The notes below the pieces were generated by a model, which was given only the letters and a program-made list of their open reading frames with translations, was not told where the DNA came from and made no database searches. The position numbers and the translations under genes were made by a program. A DNA stretch of 64,000 nucleotides, from the NCBI RefSeq assembly GCF_003205195.1, contig NZ_QJRY01000007.1:70742-134741 (forward strand). The letters are read 5' to 3'. This document shows, piece after piece, positions 20,770 through 29,601 of the stretch. This stretch comes from Peteryoungia wuzhouensis (GTDB taxonomy: Bacteria; Pseudomonadota; Alphaproteobacteria; Rhizobiales; Rhizobiaceae). Each line of letters starts with the position of its first letter. Position 1 is the first letter of the stretch.

Positions 20770-21798
20770 ATGAAAAAAACACTTCTGTCTGCAGCGATTG
20801 GCGTCGCTGCCGTCGGCTTCGGCGCAGTTGCAGCGCAGGCTGGAACGCTCGATGACGTCAAGGCCAAGGGCTTCGTGCAGTGCGGCGTCAACGGTTCGAA
20901 CCTCGCCGGCTTCGGCGCGCAGGATTCCTCCGGCAACTGGACCGGCCTCGATGTCGACCTGTGCCGTGCCGTTGCTGCCGCCGTCTTCGGCGATGCCACC
21001 AAGGTGAAGTTCACGCCGCTGTCCGCCAAGGACCGCTTCCCGGCCCTGCAGTCGGGCGAAATCGACGTTCTGGCCCGTAACACGACCTGGAGCGCCAGCC
21101 GTGACTCGCAGCTCGGCTTCGACTTCCGCGCCGTCAATTATTATGACGGTCAGGGCTTCATGGTCACCAAGGCGCTGAACGTCAAGTCGGCCCTCGAACT
21201 GTCCGGCGCCGCCGTCTGCGTGCAGTCCGGCACCACGACCGAACTCAACCTTGCCGACTACTTCAAGGCCAACGGCATGGAATACAAGCCGGTCGTCTTC
21301 GAAAAGCAGGAAGAAGTCGACGCCGCCTATCAGTCCGGCCGTTGCGACGTCTACACCACCGACCAGTCGGGCCTGTATTCGATCCGCCTGTCGCTCGCCA
21401 ACCCGGCCGACCACGTGATCCTGCCGGAAATCATCTCGAAGGAGCCGCTTGGACCGGCCGTTCGCCAGAACGATTCGAAGTGGTTCGACGTGGTGTCCTA
21501 CGCCCACTACGCCATGATCACCGGTGAAGACTTCGGCATCACCCAGGCCAACCTGGACGAAATGGTGAAGTCGGAAAACCCTGATATCAAGCGCTTCCTC
21601 GGCGAGGAAAAGGACCAGACCATCGGCAAGGACCTCGGTCTCGATGAAAAGTGGGCCTACAACATCATCAAGCAGGTCGGTAACTACGGCGAATCCTTCG
21701 AGCGCAACGTCGGTCAGGGCAGCCCGCTCAAGATCGAACGTGGCCTGAATGCGCTGTGGTCCAAGGGTGGCCTGCAGTACGCTCCGCCGATCCGTTGA
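20770..21798 (+). CDS. aapJ: General L-amino acid ABC transporter, periplasmic binding protein
   Basis: AapJ captures a broad range of L-amino acids in the periplasm. A signal peptide is clear (MKKTLLSAAIGVAAVG, cleavage after AQA near residue 24). The solute-binding type 3 fold shows FVQCGVNGSNLAGF near residue 36, the family hallmark GLDVDLCRAVAAAVFG near 59, and DVLARNTTWSASRDSQLGFDF near 98. The 342 residues match rhizobial AapJ. The order aapJ-aapQ-aapM-aapP is complete, and a stem-loop follows the gene. Confidence 0.96.
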   Translation: MKKTLLSAAIGVAAVGFGAVAAQAGTLDDVKAKGFVQCGVNGSNLAGFGAQDSSGNWTGLDVDLCRAVAAAVFGDATKVKFTPLSAKDRFPALQSGEIDVLARNTTWSASRDSQLGFDFRAVNYYDGQGFMVTKALNVKSALELSGAAVCVQSGTTTELNLADYFKANGMEYKPVVFEKQEEVDAAYQSGRCDVYTTDQSGLYSIRLSLANPADHVILPEIISKEPLGPAVRQNDSKWFDVVSYAHYAMITGEDFGITQANLDEMVKSENPDIKRFLGEEKDQTIGKDLGLDEKWAYNIIKQVGNYGESFERNVGQGSPLKIERGLNALWSKGGLQYAPPIR

Positions 21799-21811
21799 TC
21801 CTTTGACCATC

Positions 21812-21838
21812 CGGGAAGGCGCATCTCGCGCCTTCCCG
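21812..21838 (+). promoter_or_regulatory. Intercistronic stem-loop after aapJ
   Basis: An 11-bp perfect stem CGGGAAGGCGC / GCGCCTTCCCG with loop ATCTC lies 14 bases after the aapJ stop. No T-run follows. In ABC transporter operons such structures often protect the binding-protein mRNA and lower expression of the permease genes; that role is inferred here. Confidence 0.65.
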
Positions 21839-21912
21839 TCGTCACGCGCACCAAACCAATAAAAACGCCGGCCCAATAACAAAAACAGGGCTTTGGTACA
21901 GGGGACAGGTAT

Positions 21913-23106
21913 ATGGCAGTTAACGCTGCAGACCGGGGCGGAGCCGTGCGCTCCGGGACCTCGTTGCTTTACAATCCCGCCGTGCGTCAGTTCGTCTATC
22001 AGGCACTGACCGTGGTCTTCGTGATCTGGCTGTTCTGGTATGCCGGCACCAACGCCGCCGCCAACCTCGCCCGCGCGAACATGACCGCCGGCTTCGATTT
22101 CCTCGGCAGCCGCGCCGGCTTCGACATCGCACAGACACCCATCGAATATTCGAGCGATTCCACCTATCTGCGGGCGCTGATGCTGGGCCTGGTCAATACG
22201 CTGATCGTGGCCGCAACCGGCATCATCACGGCGACCATCATCGGCCTGCTCGTCGGCATTGGTCGGCTTTCGAACAACTGGCTGATCTCCCGGATTTCCA
22301 CCGTCTATGTCGAAGTGTTCCGCAATATCCCGCCGCTGCTCGTCATCTTCTTCTGGTACAAGGGTGTCCTGTCCCTGCTGCCGGACGTGAAGCAGTCGCT
22401 GTCACTGCCACTCTCCGTCTTCGTCAGCAATCGCGGCATCTACATGCCTGCGCCGATTTTCGGCGAAGGCATGCTCTTCGTCTTGGCCGCCTTTGTCGTC
22501 GGCATCATCGGGGCGGTCTTCTACAGCCGCTGGGCGACCCAGCGTCAGCTCGCGACCGGGGTTCGCCCGCCTGTCCTGGCGATCAATATCGCGCTGATCG
22601 TCGGACTTCCGATCCTTGCCTTCCTCGCGATCGGCGCGCCCGTCACCTTCGACATTCCGGAACTCGGAAAGTTCAACATGCGTGGCGGCACGGTCATCGG
22701 GCCGGAATTCCTCTCGCTCTACATGGCGCTGTCCTTCTATACGGCGTCCTTCATTGCCGAAATCGTTCGCGCAGGCATCATGGGCGTTTCCAAGGGACAG
22801 TCCGAAGCAGCTGGGGCGCTTGGCTTCCGCGCTGGACTCACCACGCGTCTGGTGGTCCTGCCGCAGGCGCTTCGCATCATCATTCCGCCGCTCACATCGC
22901 AATATCTCAACCTGACGAAGAATTCGTCGCTGGCCGTTGCCATCGGCTATGCGGATCTGGTCGCCGTCGGCGGCACGATCCTCAACCAGTCGGGTCACTC
23001 GATCGAGATCATCGCGATCTGGATGCTGATCTATGTGTCGATCAGCCTTGCGACTTCGCTGTTCATGAACTGGTTCAATGCCAAGATGGCTTTGGTGGAG
23101 CGCTGA
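21913..23106 (+). CDS. aapQ: General L-amino acid ABC transporter, permease AapQ
   Basis: Inner-membrane permease subunit. The 397-residue protein has about eight hydrophobic segments, starting with [19 protein letters not shown] near residue 36. The permease EAA motif for contact with the ATPase lies near residue 300 ([20 protein letters not shown]). [21 protein letters not shown] near 95 begins the BPD_transp_1 domain. The stop is one base before the aapM start codon, so the genes are coupled. Confidence 0.95.
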   Translation: MAVNAADRGGAVRSGTSLLYNPAVRQFVYQALTVVFVIWLFWYAGTNAAANLARANMTAGFDFLGSRAGFDIAQTPIEYSSDSTYLRALMLGLVNTLIVAATGIITATIIGLLVGIGRLSNNWLISRISTVYVEVFRNIPPLLVIFFWYKGVLSLLPDVKQSLSLPLSVFVSNRGIYMPAPIFGEGMLFVLAAFVVGIIGAVFYSRWATQRQLATGVRPPVLAINIALIVGLPILAFLAIGAPVTFDIPELGKFNMRGGTVIGPEFLSLYMALSFYTASFIAEIVRAGIMGVSKGQSEAAGALGFRAGLTTRLVVLPQALRIIIPPLTSQYLNLTKNSSLAVAIGYADLVAVGGTILNQSGHSIEIIAIWMLIYVSISLATSLFMNWFNAKMALVER

Positions 23107-23107
23107 G

Positions 23108-24262
23108 ATGAGCAAAGACGTTTCCTATCTCCGTCGCGAGTTTCTCCCCGCGCTTCCGGCGCCGACCTCTGACAAGAGTGCCGTCGGCTGGGTGCGCAAG
23201 AACCTGTTCGCCACCCCTCTCGATGGCCTGATGACGGTCGTCTTCGGCGCCATCATCATCTGGTTCGTGCTGTCGGTCTTCGACTGGCTGTTCATTTCGG
23301 CCGTGTGGTCGGGTGAAGGCCGAGCCGCCTGCGCCACCCTCGTCCAAGGTGGAACACAGCCGGATGGCTGGAGCGGTGCCTGCTGGGCCTATGTCGGCGA
23401 CTGGTTCACGCAGTTCATGGTCGGGTCCTATCCGCGCGACCAACTCTGGCGGCCGATCCTGATCGCCCTGCTGTTCGTCGGCTTCCTCGTTCCGATGCTG
23501 ATCCCGAAGGTCCCCTTCAAGGGCACCAACGCGATCCTTCTGCTCGTGGTCCTGCCGATCCTCGCCTACATCATCCTGCTCGGCGGTTCCTTTGGCCTCA
23601 GCCATGTCGAGACCTCGCTGTGGGGCGGGCTGATGGTGACGCTGATCCTGTCTTTCGTCGGGATCGTCGTGTCGCTGCCCTTCGGCATCATCCTGGCGCT
23701 CGGCCGTCGGTCGCGTATGCCGATCATGAAGGCGGCCTGTGTCGGCTTCATCGAACTGGTGCGCGGCGTTCCGCTGATCACCGTGCTGTTCATGGCCAGC
23801 GTGCTTCTGCCGCTCTTCCTGCCGCCCGGTGACAACATCGACAAGTTCCTGCGCGCACTCGTCGGCGTCTCGATCTTCGCCTCCGCCTACATGGCCGAAG
23901 TCATTCGTGGCGGCCTCCAGGCGATCTCGAAAGGCCAGTATGAAGGCGCGGATTCGCTGGGATTGAACTACGGGCAGAAGATGGTGTTCATCATCATGCC
24001 GCAGGCGATCAAGCTGGTCATTCCGGGCATCGTCAACACCTTTATCGGGATGTTCAAGGACACCTCGCTGGTCTCGATCATCAACATGTACGATCTTCTC
24101 GGGATCGTGAAGGCCAGTTTCGGCGATGCCCGCTGGATCACGCCCGTTACACCATTGACGGGCCTCATCTTCGCTGGTTTCGTATTCTGGATCTTCTGCT
24201 TCGGCATGTCTCGTTATTCCGCCTTCATGGAGCGGCATCTCGACACTGGCCACAAGAAATAA
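23108..24262 (+). CDS. aapM: General L-amino acid ABC transporter, permease AapM
   Basis: Second permease subunit, 384 residues. It shows several membrane segments, a periplasmic stretch rich in Cys and Trp near residue 75-100, the core [18 protein letters not shown] near 190 and an EAA-type loop near 285 ([20 protein letters not shown]). The start is ATG at 23108, directly after the aapQ stop. Confidence 0.95.
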   Translation: MSKDVSYLRREFLPALPAPTSDKSAVGWVRKNLFATPLDGLMTVVFGAIIIWFVLSVFDWLFISAVWSGEGRAACATLVQGGTQPDGWSGACWAYVGDWFTQFMVGSYPRDQLWRPILIALLFVGFLVPMLIPKVPFKGTNAILLLVVLPILAYIILLGGSFGLSHVETSLWGGLMVTLILSFVGIVVSLPFGIILALGRRSRMPIMKAACVGFIELVRGVPLITVLFMASVLLPLFLPPGDNIDKFLRALVGVSIFASAYMAEVIRGGLQAISKGQYEGADSLGLNYGQKMVFIIMPQAIKLVIPGIVNTFIGMFKDTSLVSIINMYDLLGIVKASFGDARWITPVTPLTGLIFAGFVFWIFCFGMSRYSAFMERHLDTGHKK

Positions 24263-24279
24263 TGACAAGGGGAACAACC

Positions 24280-25053
24280 ATGGCAAATGCCGCTTCCGCC
24301 AAGATGGCCGTCTCTGACACCGATGTCGCCGTCGAACTGATCAACATGAACAAGTGGTACGGTGATTTTCACGTGCTGCGCGACATCAACCTGAAGGTCA
24401 TGAAGGGCGAGCGCATCGTCATTGCCGGCCCGTCGGGTTCCGGCAAGTCGACGATGATCCGCTGCATCAACCGGCTGGAAGAACACCAGTCGGGCAACAT
24501 CCTGGTCGACGGGATGGAACTGACCAACGATCTGAAGAAGATCGACGAAGTGCGCCGCGAAGTCGGCATGGTGTTCCAGCACTTCAACCTCTTCCCGCAT
24601 CTGACGATTCTGGAGAACTGCACGCTGGCGCCGATCTGGGTGCGCAAGATGCCGAAGAAGGAAGCCGAGGAAGTGGCGATGCACTTCCTCAAGCGCGTCA
24701 AGATCCCGGAACAGGCCAACAAGTATCCGGGCCAGCTTTCAGGCGGCCAGCAGCAGCGCGTGGCGATTGCCCGGGCGCTCTGCATGAAGCCGAAGATCAT
24801 GCTGTTCGACGAGCCGACCTCTGCGCTCGACCCGGAAATGGTCAAGGAAGTGCTCGACACCATGGTGGGTCTCGCGGAAGAAGGCATGACCATGCTCTGC
24901 GTCACCCATGAAATGGGCTTTGCTCGCCAGGTCGCCAACCGCGTCATCTTCATGGACCAGGGCCAGATCGTCGAACAGAATTCGCCGGCAGAATTCTTCG
25001 ACAATCCGCAGCACGAGCGCACCAAGCTCTTCCTCAGCCAGATCCTGCACTGA
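24280..25053 (+). CDS. aapP: General L-amino acid ABC transporter, ATP-binding protein
   Basis: ATPase of the amino acid importer. Walker [14 protein letters not shown] lies near residue 50, the Q-loop at [12 protein letters not shown] near 103, the ABC signature [15 protein letters not shown] near 155, Walker [15 protein letters not shown] near 175 and the H-loop at CVTHEMGFA near 208. I chose the ATG at 24280, with AAGGGGAAC upstream, giving 257 residues. It is the last gene of the operon and ends at a strong terminator. Confidence 0.96.
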   Translation: MANAASAKMAVSDTDVAVELINMNKWYGDFHVLRDINLKVMKGERIVIAGPSGSGKSTMIRCINRLEEHQSGNILVDGMELTNDLKKIDEVRREVGMVFQHFNLFPHLTILENCTLAPIWVRKMPKKEAEEVAMHFLKRVKIPEQANKYPGQLSGGQQQRVAIARALCMKPKIMLFDEPTSALDPEMVKEVLDTMVGLAEEGMTMLCVTHEMGFARQVANRVIFMDQGQIVEQNSPAEFFDNPQHERTKLFLSQILH

Positions 25054-25082
25054 TTACTCAAGGCTTGCGCCGAATATCAGAG

Positions 25083-25119
25083 GGCCCGCTGCGCCAGCCG
25101 CAGCGGGCCTCTTTTTTTT
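25083..25119 (+). terminator. Intrinsic terminator of the aap operon
   Basis: GGCCCGCTGCG (25083-25093) and CGCAGCGGGCC (25099-25109) form an 11-bp perfect stem with a five-base loop, followed by a run of eight T. Confidence 0.95.
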
Positions 25120-25139
25120 GCATGATCCGTTGGATAAGC

Positions 25140-25868
25140 TCAAGGACACCAGGACTGGTTCGCGGCGAGCCGCGGCTTGGCCAGCCCCTCCGACACCAGG
25201 ATCGAGCCCAGCGAGCGGCCGTCACGGGTGACGACACGCATCACCGACGACCCGGCCTGAAGCGGCTGTCCCTTCAACACTTCGATGTCGAACTTGCCCG
25301 CATTCAACAGGTCGCGCAGCCGAACTTTCGCGGCAAAGCCGCGGTCCCGCTCCTGCTGGCAGGCCGCCTTGTCTGTCGCGGGTGCCGAGATGTCAGCGAG
25401 AGTAATCCTGGTTTTCGAGAACCAGAAAGTGTCGCCATCGGCGACGCAATTGTCGAGGCCGGATGTGCCGCAAAAATAGAACCGGCCCTTGAAGTCTTCG
25501 CCCATGAGGGCAGTCCCCGCGCCGGCGCTCGCGCTTGCGGCGGCAGGCTTTGCATCCGGAACCGGCGCCTTTGCCTCGCCGACGGCAACGGGCGGTACCG
25601 GTGCCTTTGCCACACCGACCGGCGCTGCCGATTTTTCAGGTCGAGGTTCCGCTTTGCGCTCCGTTCGAGCAACGGACGGTCGATCGTCCTTCAAGAGAGG
25701 CGCAACCTGCTTCATCACGGTCTGGCGATTGTCATAAAGCGCGATGCCACCCGCGACGAGCGCCAAAATGACGATCCATTGCGTGACGCCCTGCCCCGCA
25801 GAGGAAGAGCGACTGGATTTACGGCGCTTGGCGGGCGCGCGGCGGGAACTGGCGGTGCGACTGGACAT
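25140..25868 (-). CDS. Membrane-anchored protein with thermonuclease-like domain
   Basis: The 242-residue protein has a basic N terminus (SSRRAPAKRRKSSR), one membrane helix near residues 28-45, a long Ala/Pro/Lys-rich linker, and a C-terminal SNase-like domain with DGDTFWFSKTRITLADISAP near residue 145 and RDGRSLGSILVSEGLAKP near 215. Catalytic residues of staphylococcal nuclease are only partly recognisable, so activity is uncertain. I chose the ATG at 25868, with GAGAGG upstream. It faces the aap terminator. Confidence 0.75.
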   Translation of the reverse strand: MSSRTASSRRAPAKRRKSSRSSSAGQGVTQWIVILALVAGGIALYDNRQTVMKQVAPLLKDDRPSVARTERKAEPRPEKSAAPVGVAKAPVPPVAVGEAKAPVPDAKPAAASASAGAGTALMGEDFKGRFYFCGTSGLDNCVADGDTFWFSKTRITLADISAPATDKAACQQERDRGFAAKVRLRDLLNAGKFDIEVLKGQPLQAGSSVMRVVTRDGRSLGSILVSEGLAKPRLAANQSWCP

Positions 25869-25971
25869 GGTTAACCTCTCGTGAGCGCCATCATGACGCC
25901 CAAGGGTTTCCGAAAGGTTGGCATGGGAGAAAATTCGGTGGATGGCGCAAGGGCGCGCTGTCATCCAGACG

Positions 25972-26001
25972 AAAAACGGCCGGGGCATTGTCCCCGACCG
26001 T
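25972..26001 (-). terminator. Intrinsic terminator of the small secreted protein gene
   Basis: On the minus strand ACGGTCGGGG and CCCCGGCCGT form a hairpin (one mismatch) followed directly by TTTTTC. It ends the transcript of the 26027-26284 gene. Confidence 0.8.
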
Positions 26002-26026
26002 CTTCAGCATTGGCTGTGCTTGGAGG

Positions 26027-26284
26027 TTACTCTGCCACGCACTTCTTGTCAGCATTCGTGGCGGCCGAATCGGCGCTCTTCTGGCCGGGCGGGCATTGCG
26101 GCTCGTCGCCCGCGCTGGTGTCCGCCGGGATGCTGGCGTTGCCGGTCGCGCCACTGGTGTCACCCTGCTGGCTACCGCTGTCACTGGTGCCGGAATTCGC
26201 CGAACCATCCGATGAACTCTGGGCCAGCGACACGCCGGTCAGGCTGACGGAGAGGATGGCGGCAGCGGCTAGGATCTTCATCAT
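26027..26284 (-). CDS. Small secreted protein, unknown function
   Basis: An 85-residue protein with a signal peptide (MMKILAAAAILSVSLTGVSL) followed by a Ser/Gly/Thr/Asp-rich spacer and a C-terminal segment with two cysteines about 16 residues apart (PQCPPGQ and DKKCVAE). It would be exported and perhaps disulfide-bonded. A GGGAG precedes the ATG at 26284. It has its own terminator and is the last clearly chromosomal gene before the prophage region. Confidence 0.7.
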   Translation of the reverse strand: MMKILAAAAILSVSLTGVSLAQSSSDGSANSGTSDSGSQQGDTSGATGNASIPADTSAGDEPQCPPGQKSADSAATNADKKCVAE

Positions 26285-26600
26285 GTATCTCACTCCCTAT
26301 GGATATCATCACGGGGAGTTAACCGATGAAAGGCGATCCGGTTCCTGATTCGCCGGGAGACGGCGACACAAAAGGCAAATGGCTGGGTAGTTGGCGATCC
26401 CTGTAGGTGACGAACGCGTGAGCGTTGTCAAGCACTTGGTCCCGATCCTTTGTCGCACCATGCTCTCCGGAAAGATTAGAGAAATTCAGGGCCTCGGTCG
26501 CACCAGCGATCAGCAGCAAATAAACCCTTACAAAAGAATCTGGTTGCGCGGCCGGCCGCCATACGTACAAGTGTGCTGAGTAACATCGGTGGCGTTTTAC
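26285..26600. other. Non-coding stretch at the chromosome/prophage-side boundary
   Basis: About 316 bases between the secreted-protein gene and the unknown cassette. I looked for a tRNA, an integrase, direct repeats and promoter pairs and found none I can defend. A 26-codon frame on the plus strand from 26324 and a longer minus-strand frame across it lack ribosome binding sites or recognisable products. The change to more A+T-rich sequence starts here. Confidence 0.4.
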
Positions 26601-27353
26601 ATGGCTTTTGGGGATATCTATTCCTGGCACGCAGAGGCAGTTTCTGTCTCGATCTTCGGGGGAGAACCGACCGGCGCAAGGTCGCTGGCGGATCTTTTTG
26701 GTGCTGCATTCGGGATGAGGTGCACGCAGCTCAACGAGAGCATGCAAGTGCACGGACGAGTTGGGCAAGCAGCCGCTCAAGACGCGGGCGTCACTAAAGT
26801 CTTAGTCGTGCAACCTGGAAGGTTCGATGTGAACATTCAGGGCGTCGAGACTATATTGGCTGCCTCCGCCGCCCCGCCGACGGTGGCAGATGTGACGCAG
26901 GCAATTGACTTGTCAGTGGCAGCCGCAAAGCGTCTCCTTCAAGTTGTGCCGGATCCAATTCGTTTGGCATTGAATGTACGGTTAGTCAGCCACGAGCGAA
27001 ATCTGAGAGACGCAAACAAGAAAATACTTAGTGTACTACCAGTCAAGATCCCACTGGATAGCCAAAGCGACTTTCTCCTCCAGCTGAATAATCCGCTAAA
27101 AACAGAGGGGGTTAGCATAAACAGAATAGTGAAATGGTCAGTAGAGATAATTCAGCTTATTTCAGCGACTACGATTGGATCTGGCTTCGCGCCAACCCAG
27201 ACGTTCAGCCAATTCTTTTCAGCTTTCACACACCTGGACTTCAACACGGTGGCCTCCCATATACCTATGGAAATTGCCCAAGCGACCAACTCGCTTGACG
27301 TTTTAGCCAGTGAAGTTGTAAAAGCTAGAAGAAATAGCCTAAGGTTTAAATGA
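26601..27353 (+). CDS. Protein of unknown function, first gene of an unknown cassette
   Basis: A 250-residue protein with no recognised family. It reads as a soluble protein: an N-terminal globular part (MAFGDIYSWHAEAVSVSIFG), a helical middle, and a hydrophobic stretch near residues 180-200 (IIQLISATTIGSGFA) that may be buried rather than a membrane helix. Codon use and base composition are more A+T-rich than the neighbours, a sign of transfer. A GTG at 26589 would add four residues. The stop overlaps the start of the next gene (ATGA), so they are coupled. Confidence 0.65.
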   Translation: MAFGDIYSWHAEAVSVSIFGGEPTGARSLADLFGAAFGMRCTQLNESMQVHGRVGQAAAQDAGVTKVLVVQPGRFDVNIQGVETILAASAAPPTVADVTQAIDLSVAAAKRLLQVVPDPIRLALNVRLVSHERNLRDANKKILSVLPVKIPLDSQSDFLLQLNNPLKTEGVSINRIVKWSVEIIQLISATTIGSGFAPTQTFSQFFSAFTHLDFNTVASHIPMEIAQATNSLDVLASEVVKARRNSLRFK

Positions 27354-27844
27354 TGTTGCAACCTGCACAGTTCCCGATACAGCGTACGTGCAACCGTAGA
27401 GTTGCGCCATCAACATGGTCCACTGGGAAGAACCGCTGGGCTCGCACGCCGTCAACCCACTCTGTGGATATTACAACGTCCGACACACAGTCTGGTACGT
27501 ATTCGCCTGGTCACACCTATGCCTATGTACAGCTTTCAGACCTCATTGAAAGTTTCCAGGACCAGAATTCTGATCTGAGAGTCGATCAGGAAGCAGCCGA
27601 AGACGCGCGAGGCTTCCTGCGCCATCTCGTTTCAATTAACGCTCGCCCGCCCAAAGCTTTCCCGTCCGGCGGCGAAGCAGTCGTTTTTGTCTGGGACAAG
27701 CCTCACGGCCGCGATTATGCGTTTTACTCCGACGACGTCATCAGTTTGACGTACATGCCCACCCACGGAGAAGAGCTGCGTTTGGACCTGGACTTACGGA
27801 ATGATCCCGCGCTTACCACTTTCGCAAGCTACCTGAGAAGGTAA
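27350..27844 (+). CDS. Protein of unknown function, second gene of the cassette
   Basis: A 164-residue protein. The C-terminal half has alternating strands (GGEAVVFVWDKPHGRDYAFY near residue 105), a pattern seen in small proteins of unknown function carried by mobile cassettes; I cannot name a family. The N-terminal 45 residues are basic and Thr/Ser-rich and may not all be translated, since other starts are possible. It is coupled to both neighbours: a four-base overlap upstream and two bases between its stop and the next start. Confidence 0.6.
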   Translation: MMLQPAQFPIQRTCNRRVAPSTWSTGKNRWARTPSTHSVDITTSDTQSGTYSPGHTYAYVQLSDLIESFQDQNSDLRVDQEAAEDARGFLRHLVSINARPPKAFPSGGEAVVFVWDKPHGRDYAFYSDDVISLTYMPTHGEELRLDLDLRNDPALTTFASYLRR

Positions 27845-27846
27845 GC

Positions 27847-28467
27847 GTGGAACCAGGTGATGTAATTCCAGGCGACCAGCCGGTCGCGAGATCGATCATT
27901 TTTCCAACACATTTGCCTCAAGCGCAGCTGTCGGAAGAAGCGCTTATAAACTTTCAGAAGGTTGAGGAGGTCGACGAGCGTCTTCTTGGCGGGTGGGCTC
28001 ACGTCTACGGGTTCTCGGTTACCTGTCTTGGGCTCTGTGACATGGAAACTGCACATCAACAGGGCATTGATCTTGCTGACGAACAGAATAGGTCTCGCCC
28101 TTTGCCTGAGCGTGATGATCTAGCGTTTATTGGTAATAAACGCGCCTATCTCGGGTACTACACCTTCTCTCTGTCTCACTCTACCTCCGAGGACGGGGAA
28201 GACGACGTACTAGCTTTGTTTTGGCCGGAGGGGAAATATGAGCACCACGGCAATGTTCTTCATCGAGTGAGTGGCGAGCTGCCCCGGAAAGAGCGCACCA
28301 GTCGTCGCGTCAAGATCCAAGGAAGAATCTGGCGATCGCTGCAGGGGCCGGAGCGCTATGCATACCAAGATCACCCGCACGCGGCCGCTATCGCTGAGAT
28401 TCCTTTGCCGGAAATGCCCACCACTAAGGATGCGGATCCCCAACCGAAAACTCCTGATCGGCAGTAG
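27847..28467 (+). CDS. Protein of unknown function, third gene of the cassette
   Basis: A 206-residue protein starting at GTG 27847, with AGAAGG seven to twelve bases upstream. It is rich in charged residues and shows no signal peptide, membrane helix or known motif. The Pro-rich C-terminal end (PLPEMPTTKDADPQPKTPD) looks unstructured. It closes the three-gene set; no terminator was seen after it. Confidence 0.6.
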   Translation: MEPGDVIPGDQPVARSIIFPTHLPQAQLSEEALINFQKVEEVDERLLGGWAHVYGFSVTCLGLCDMETAHQQGIDLADEQNRSRPLPERDDLAFIGNKRAYLGYYTFSLSHSTSEDGEDDVLALFWPEGKYEHHGNVLHRVSGELPRKERTSRRVKIQGRIWRSLQGPERYAYQDHPHAAAIAEIPLPEMPTTKDADPQPKTPDRQ

Positions 28468-28554
28468 GCGATGTCAAATTAAGTGAATTGGCTTGCCTCC
28501 CTCCGGGCCTACCAATTTTCTGAGATATCAAAGCCATTTACGCGGTGGTTAGCC

Positions 28555-28677
28555 ATGTCTGTTCCCGTTGTTTTCCGGCGAACCGGCGAACCATTGATCT
28601 TGCATGGCGCCGAGCGGACGGTATTTTCGATGAGACCGGATCACGCGGGCGAAGAGGCGGCGCGAGATGAGATTTGA
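28555..28677 (+). CDS. Possible 40-residue protein
   Basis: A short frame (MSVPVVFRRTGEPLILHGAE at its start) whose stop overlaps the ATG of the following 28-codon membrane protein. The only support is this stop/start overlap, the same arrangement used by the next two genes. The sequence before it (28468-28554) holds nothing I recognise and is a candidate place for the prophage end. Confidence 0.3.
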   Translation: MSVPVVFRRTGEPLILHGAERTVFSMRPDHAGEEAARDEI

Positions 28678-28753
28678 GATCATCATGATTCTAGTGCTGA
28701 TCGTCCTCGCCCTGGTCGCCATGGTTGGGCGCCTCTGGGAGATGTTTTCATGA
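28667..28753 (+). CDS. 28-residue membrane protein, coupled to the next gene
   Basis: A very short frame coding one hydrophobic helix (ILVLIVLALVAMVGRLWEMF). Its stop overlaps the ATG of the zinc-ribbon-like gene (ATGA), which argues that it is translated. Function unknown. Confidence 0.45.
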   Translation: MRFEIIMILVLIVLALVAMVGRLWEMFS

Positions 28754-29031
28754 TGCGCCAGATCCCACTCCCCGAAAACAAACCCACGCCGCTGAAAGAG
28801 TTCCCCTATCCCTATCTCGAAATGGTCTGCCGCAAATGCGGCCGAGCCGGCCGTTACGCGACGGTGCGCCTGATTGAGTGCCATGGGGCAGACTTCGACC
28901 TCATGGATTTGCGGATCCACTTCGAATCGACCTGCACCAAGTCCAATGACATCACGCGTCTCAACGAAGTCTGTGGCGTCTCCTTCCCCGATCTTGTCCG
29001 CTGGAAGCTGGGTCGAGAGCCTAGCATCTGA
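28750..29031 (+). CDS. Small protein with CxxC zinc-ribbon-like motif
   Basis: A 93-residue protein with VCRKCGRAGRY near residue 27 and further cysteines at ESTCTK (near 60) and NEVCGVSFPDL (near 74), a possible four-cysteine zinc site. Similar small proteins with CRKCGRxGRY occur widely in Rhizobiales genomes and prophages, function unknown. GGGAG lies upstream. It converges with, and overlaps by 11 bases, the small secreted gene on the other strand. Confidence 0.65.
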   Translation: MMRQIPLPENKPTPLKEFPYPYLEMVCRKCGRAGRYATVRLIECHGADFDLMDLRIHFESTCTKSNDITRLNEVCGVSFPDLVRWKLGREPSI

Positions 29032-29248
29032 GCCGCACCTCACGGCTGCCGACGCCCCGCCGCTCGCCCGTGCGCTTGTTCTCGATCACCCACGTCACGA
29101 CATAGCGCCACACACGCTTCGGCTCCAGGCACGGCGGCGTTCCCGTCGCCAGCGCCGGCCGGTGCTGCGCCTCGTCTTCATGGGTCTGCGGCAATGCGGC
29201 CAATGCCGTCGAGGCCATCAACAGGAGCAATATCGCGCTGCACATCAT
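29021..29248 (-). CDS. Small exported protein at the end of the phage lysis region
   Basis: A 75-residue product with a signal peptide (MMCSAILLLLMASTALAALP) and a basic C-terminal part (VIENKRTGERRGVGSREVRL). Its ATG overlaps the stop of the preceding gene by one base (TGATG). The open frame continues far upstream, but that part is out of phase with the real genes there. Role unknown; by position it is the last gene of the leftward phage transcript. Confidence 0.55.
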   Translation of the reverse strand: MMCSAILLLLMASTALAALPQTHEDEAQHRPALATGTPPCLEPKRVWRYVVTWVIENKRTGERRGVGSREVRLRC

Positions 29249-29598
29249 CACACCCGCCCCACCAGCCATTTCAGCATGCTGACGATGTTGGTCCAGCTGC
29301 CATAGACCCAGCCGGCAACAGCCAGGATGACCCAGCCGAACCGCAAGAGCTTCTGCCCCAGCCAGCCGGCGCCCTCTGCCTTCCTCTTGAAGTCCTGGTA
29401 TTCGTTCAGCGTCACGGCCTGGCCGTTCACGCTGTCTTCGAGAGAGCCCAGCCGATGCGTCAACACGGCCAGATCGCGGCCCTGCTGGTTCAGCTTGTCG
29501 TGCAGGTCGCGCCCTCGTCGAGACCCCTCGCTCGCGATGGTGTCGAGACGATCGCTCATCATTTCCAGCTGCTTCATGATCAGGCCTAGACCATCCAT
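29248..29598 (-). CDS. DUF1515-like phage protein, coiled coil plus C-terminal membrane helix
   Basis: A 116-residue protein: an N-terminal coiled coil of about 70 residues (MKQLEMMSDRLDTIASEG) followed by a membrane helix (LLRFGWVILAVAGWVYGSW) near the C terminus. This design resembles DUF1515 proteins of rhizobial phages and also XhlA-type lysis accessories. It sits beside the spanin genes, so a role in lysis is likely but not shown. Confidence 0.65.
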   Translation of the reverse strand: MDGLGLIMKQLEMMSDRLDTIASEGSRRGRDLHDKLNQQGRDLAVLTHRLGSLEDSVNGQAVTLNEYQDFKRKAEGAGWLGQKLLRFGWVILAVAGWVYGSWTNIVSMLKWLVGRV

Positions 29599-29601
29599 GC
29601 A

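Noticed and set aside
23075-24286. A 403-codon minus-strand frame opposite aapM
   Set aside because: Rich in His, Asp, Glu and Arg, as expected from reading a GC-rich membrane protein gene backwards; aapM is well supported.
26319-26780. A 153-codon minus-strand frame crossing the left boundary
   Set aside because: It overlaps the start of the cassette, lacks a ribosome binding site and has no recognisable product.
26285-28750. Search for a tRNA or other classical prophage attachment gene
   Set aside because: No cloverleaf-like segment or CCA-ended tRNA 3' part was found in this stretch by eye.
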